Shown piece by piece: positions 38,960-40,684 of a stretch of 40,684 nt of DNA (position 1 is the stretch's first letter; the number at the start of each line of letters is the position of its first letter). A program made the position numbers and the translations under genes. Origin of the DNA: Myxococcales bacterium. GTDB taxonomy: Bacteria > Myxococcota_A > UBA9160 > SZUA-336. The notes beneath the pieces are model-generated. The model was not told where the DNA came from. It was given only the letters and a program-made list of their open reading frames with translations, and made no database searches. Where the stretch lies: assembly GCA_013215565.1 (NCBI GenBank), contig JABSQV010000004.1:110591-151274 (forward strand). The letters run 5' to 3'.

Positions 38960-39982
38960 ATGAGGCTTCCGGATGTAAGCGTCCTGATGCCGGTCCGAAA
39001 CGGCGGGGCCCCCCTCGAGGGCGCAATTTCCACGGTCCTGGCGAGCCGCGGCGTGCGGCTCGAACTGGTCGCGGTGGATGACGGGTCGAGCGACGAAACC
39101 CCGCAGCGGCTCGCCCACCGGGCCCGCCGGGACCCGAGGCTGCGCGTGCTGCGGACACCGCCCGACGGAATCGTGGCTGCCCTGAATCGGGGCCTCGCAC
39201 TCTGTCGCGCACCGCTGGTCGCCCGGATGGACGCCGATGACGAGGTGCACCCGGAGCGCTTCGCTGCCCAGCGCGGACTGCTGCTCGAGCGGGCGGAGCT
39301 GGGGCTCGCAGGCTGTCTCGTCGATTCGTTCCGCGAAGGCGGCCTGGGTGAGGGCTACCGAATCTACACCGAGTGGGTGAACCGGCTGCGGACTCCCGAA
39401 GCGATCGCGCGCGAGGCCTTCGTCGAGTGCCCCGTGCCACACCCGACCTGGATGTTTCGGACCGACCTGGTGCGCGCACTGGGTGGCTATCGGGACCGCG
39501 CCTGGCCCGAGGACCTCGACCTGCTGTACCGGATCCTGGCGAGCGGGCAGCAGGTGGCAAAGGTGCCCCGGCTGCTCCACCGCTGGCGAGACCACCCGGG
39601 CCGGCTCTCGCGGGTCGACGGCCGTTACGCGCGCGAGTCCTTCGCACGCGCAAAGGCCCACTTCCTGGGGCGCCTTCACCCGATGTCGGGCGCGGTCGTA
39701 TGGGGCGCGGGACGAACCGGGCGCCGAATGGTTCGCCTGCTCGAAGCCGAGGCGATTCCGACGAAGACCCTGCTCGACATCAACCCGGCGCGCACCGGCA
39801 CCAGCTGGCGCGAGATTCCGATCCTGGCGCCCGAACGCCTGCGCGAGCGGGGCCGACGCTGGCGGGAGGCGGACCTTCGTATCCTGGGGGCAGTCGCGAG
39901 CCGCGGCGCGCGGAGCCAGATCCGCCGGCAACTCGCGGCCTCGGGACTCTCCGAGGGCGTCGACTTCCTGATGGTGGCGTAG
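38960..39982 (+). CDS. GT2 glycosyltransferase fused to a Rossmann-type C-terminal domain
   Basis: 340 residues. The GT2 (GT-A) domain spans 1-225: VSVLMPVRNGG (6-16), VDDGSSDETP, the metal-binding Asp-x-Asp in ARMDADDEVHPERF and the ED motif in WPEDLDLLYRI. Then 'AVVWGAGRTGRRMVRLLEAEA' (about 243-263) begins a Rossmann-like unit with GAGxxG, followed by 'LLDINPAR' and 'IPILAPERL', as in PglD-type or nucleotide-sugar-binding domains. So one chain may sense or modify a nucleotide sugar and transfer it. No membrane segment. ATG at 38960 has GGGAG touching it, which is too close, so the start is not settled. glmU follows 9 bases later. Confidence 0.85.
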   Translation: MRLPDVSVLMPVRNGGAPLEGAISTVLASRGVRLELVAVDDGSSDETPQRLAHRARRDPRLRVLRTPPDGIVAALNRGLALCRAPLVARMDADDEVHPERFAAQRGLLLERAELGLAGCLVDSFREGGLGEGYRIYTEWVNRLRTPEAIAREAFVECPVPHPTWMFRTDLVRALGGYRDRAWPEDLDLLYRILASGQQVAKVPRLLHRWRDHPGRLSRVDGRYARESFARAKAHFLGRLHPMSGAVVWGAGRTGRRMVRLLEAEAIPTKTLLDINPARTGTSWREIPILAPERLRERGRRWREADLRILGAVASRGARSQIRRQLAASGLSEGVDFLMVA

Positions 39983-39991
39983 CGCAGGATC

Positions 39992-40684
39992 ATGCCAGAT
40001 ACCCGCGAACTCGCCTTTGTGATCCTGGCGGCCGGAAAGGGAGAGCGCATGCGCTCGGCCCGGCCAAAGGTGCTGCACGAGTTGTGCGGCCGTCCTTTGT
40101 TGCTGCACGTAACCGCTCTCGCAAGCGCACTCGGAGTCGCTCGCACGATCGTCGTCGTCGGCAGCGGGCGGGACGAGATCCGTCCCGTCCTCGATGAACA
40201 CGCACCCGGCGTCGAGGTGGTGATCCAGCAGGAGTTGCTCGGCACCGGCCACGCGGTCCTCCAGACCCGCGAGGCACTGGCCAGCCACGAGGGCCCGCTG
40301 CTCATCATGCACGCGGACCACGCCCTGTTCCGCCCCGAGACCCTGCGAGGACTGATCGATACCTGGGCGGCGGGGGCCGACCTCGCGCTGCTCACAGGCG
40401 AACTTCCGGATCCGACCGGCTACGGCCGCATCGTTCGCAACCCCGACGGCCGGATTGAACGGGTCGTCGAAGAGCGCGACGCGCGCGGACGGGAACTCGA
40501 GATCCGCGAGATCAACCTCGGCGTATACATCGCACGCGCCAACTGGATGCTCGACGCCGTGTCGAAGCTCGATCGCGAGAACCAGCAGAATGAATTTCTG
40601 CTGCCCGACGTCGTCAAGACCGCGCTTCAGGCAGGGCTCTGCATAGAATCCGCCGCGCTCGGCGACCCCGACGAGGCGTTCGGC
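39992..40684 (+). CDS. glmU: UDP-N-acetylglucosamine pyrophosphorylase GlmU, N-terminal part
   Basis: The frame runs off the right edge after 231 codons. It is the uridyltransferase half: VILAAGKGERMRSARPKVLH (9-28) carries the nucleotide loop and Lys of the signature, GTGHAV (near 78) binds the uracil/GlcNAc side, and GYGRIVR and INLGVY with EFLLPDVV follow as in GlmU. Makes UDP-GlcNAc from GlcNAc-1-P and UTP for peptidoglycan and LPS. The acetyltransferase left-handed beta-helix half would lie outside the window. Start ATG 39992, 9 bases after the glycosyltransferase stop, suggesting co-transcription. Confidence 0.93.
   Translation, partial: MPDTRELAFVILAAGKGERMRSARPKVLHELCGRPLLLHVTALASALGVARTIVVVGSGRDEIRPVLDEHAPGVEVVIQQELLGTGHAVLQTREALASHEGPLLIMHADHALFRPETLRGLIDTWAAGADLALLTGELPDPTGYGRIVRNPDGRIERVVEERDARGRELEIREINLGVYIARANWMLDAVSKLDRENQQNEFLLPDVVKTALQAGLCIESAALGDPDEAFG

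Noticed and set aside
38412..39653. Minus-strand frame spanning the hflX start and the glycosyltransferase
   Set aside because: It crosses two well-supported genes on different strands and is an Arg/Pro-rich shadow.

Overview
The window reads as a gene-dense chromosome segment of a G+C-rich Gram-negative bacterium (third codon positions are almost all G or C; GTG and TTG starts are common). AsmA-like and YceK-like envelope proteins and peptidoglycan recycling and synthesis genes point to a diderm. The response regulator with DUF4388, J and TPR modules, the F420-type luciferase-like oxidoreductase, DUF1214, the SCP-x-type thiolase with DUF35, and the patatin suggest an aerobic lipid- or sterol-using lineage near Myxococcota, Binatota or other former Deltaproteobacteria. 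That placement is inference from gene content, not a phylogeny. I see no tRNA, rRNA, CRISPR array, prophage or intact insertion sequence.

Layout. 1-3642 (minus): a truncated exported protein, a luciferase-like oxidoreductase, ispG and a DUF1214 protein. 3767-6451 (plus): a sulfotransferase, then a two-domain protein joining a formyltransferase fold to a DegT-type aminotransferase fold. Both domains lack key catalytic residues, and a sigma-54-type promoter lies in front. 6452-7287: an AT-richer scar region with a truncated Sel1-type gene. 7288-14763 (minus): a tightly coupled run gatC-gatA-asmA-like-mtnA-[REC/DUF4388/J/TPR]-ilvE, mostly joined by GTGA overlaps. 14942-18110 (plus): thiI, a DEAD-box helicase and a small lipoprotein. 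18107-19733 (minus): larE and a C45/AAT-like protein without its nucleophile cysteine, divergent from ddl and a YceK-like lipoprotein (plus). 21276-25024 (minus): a patatin, a ferritin-like protein with two ExxH motifs, and an ABC1/UbiB kinase.

25135-28972 (plus): an overlapping operon of alpha/beta hydrolase, SCP-x/Ltp2-type thiolase, DUF35 protein, PHP phosphoesterase and two MaoC-fold proteins. This resembles the hydratase/retro-aldolase end of sterol side-chain degradation. A 393-base non-coding stretch with two strong tandem hairpins follows. Then come an ACT-domain regulator and an FAD amine oxidase (plus), mutS2 (minus), murQ (plus), a glutaryl-CoA-dehydrogenase-type enzyme with a phasin-like gene (minus), fabH with hflX (minus), and a GT2-Rossmann fusion with the start of glmU (plus), which runs off the window.

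Points most worth attention: the doubly degenerate formyltransferase/aminotransferase fusion; hflX, whose conserved N-terminus can be reached only from an ATC codon behind a strong ribosome-binding site; the hairpins at 29003-29081; seven genes whose -10-like box ends 6-9 bases before the start codon, suggesting leaderless mRNAs; and the ferritin-like/ABC1 kinase pair.
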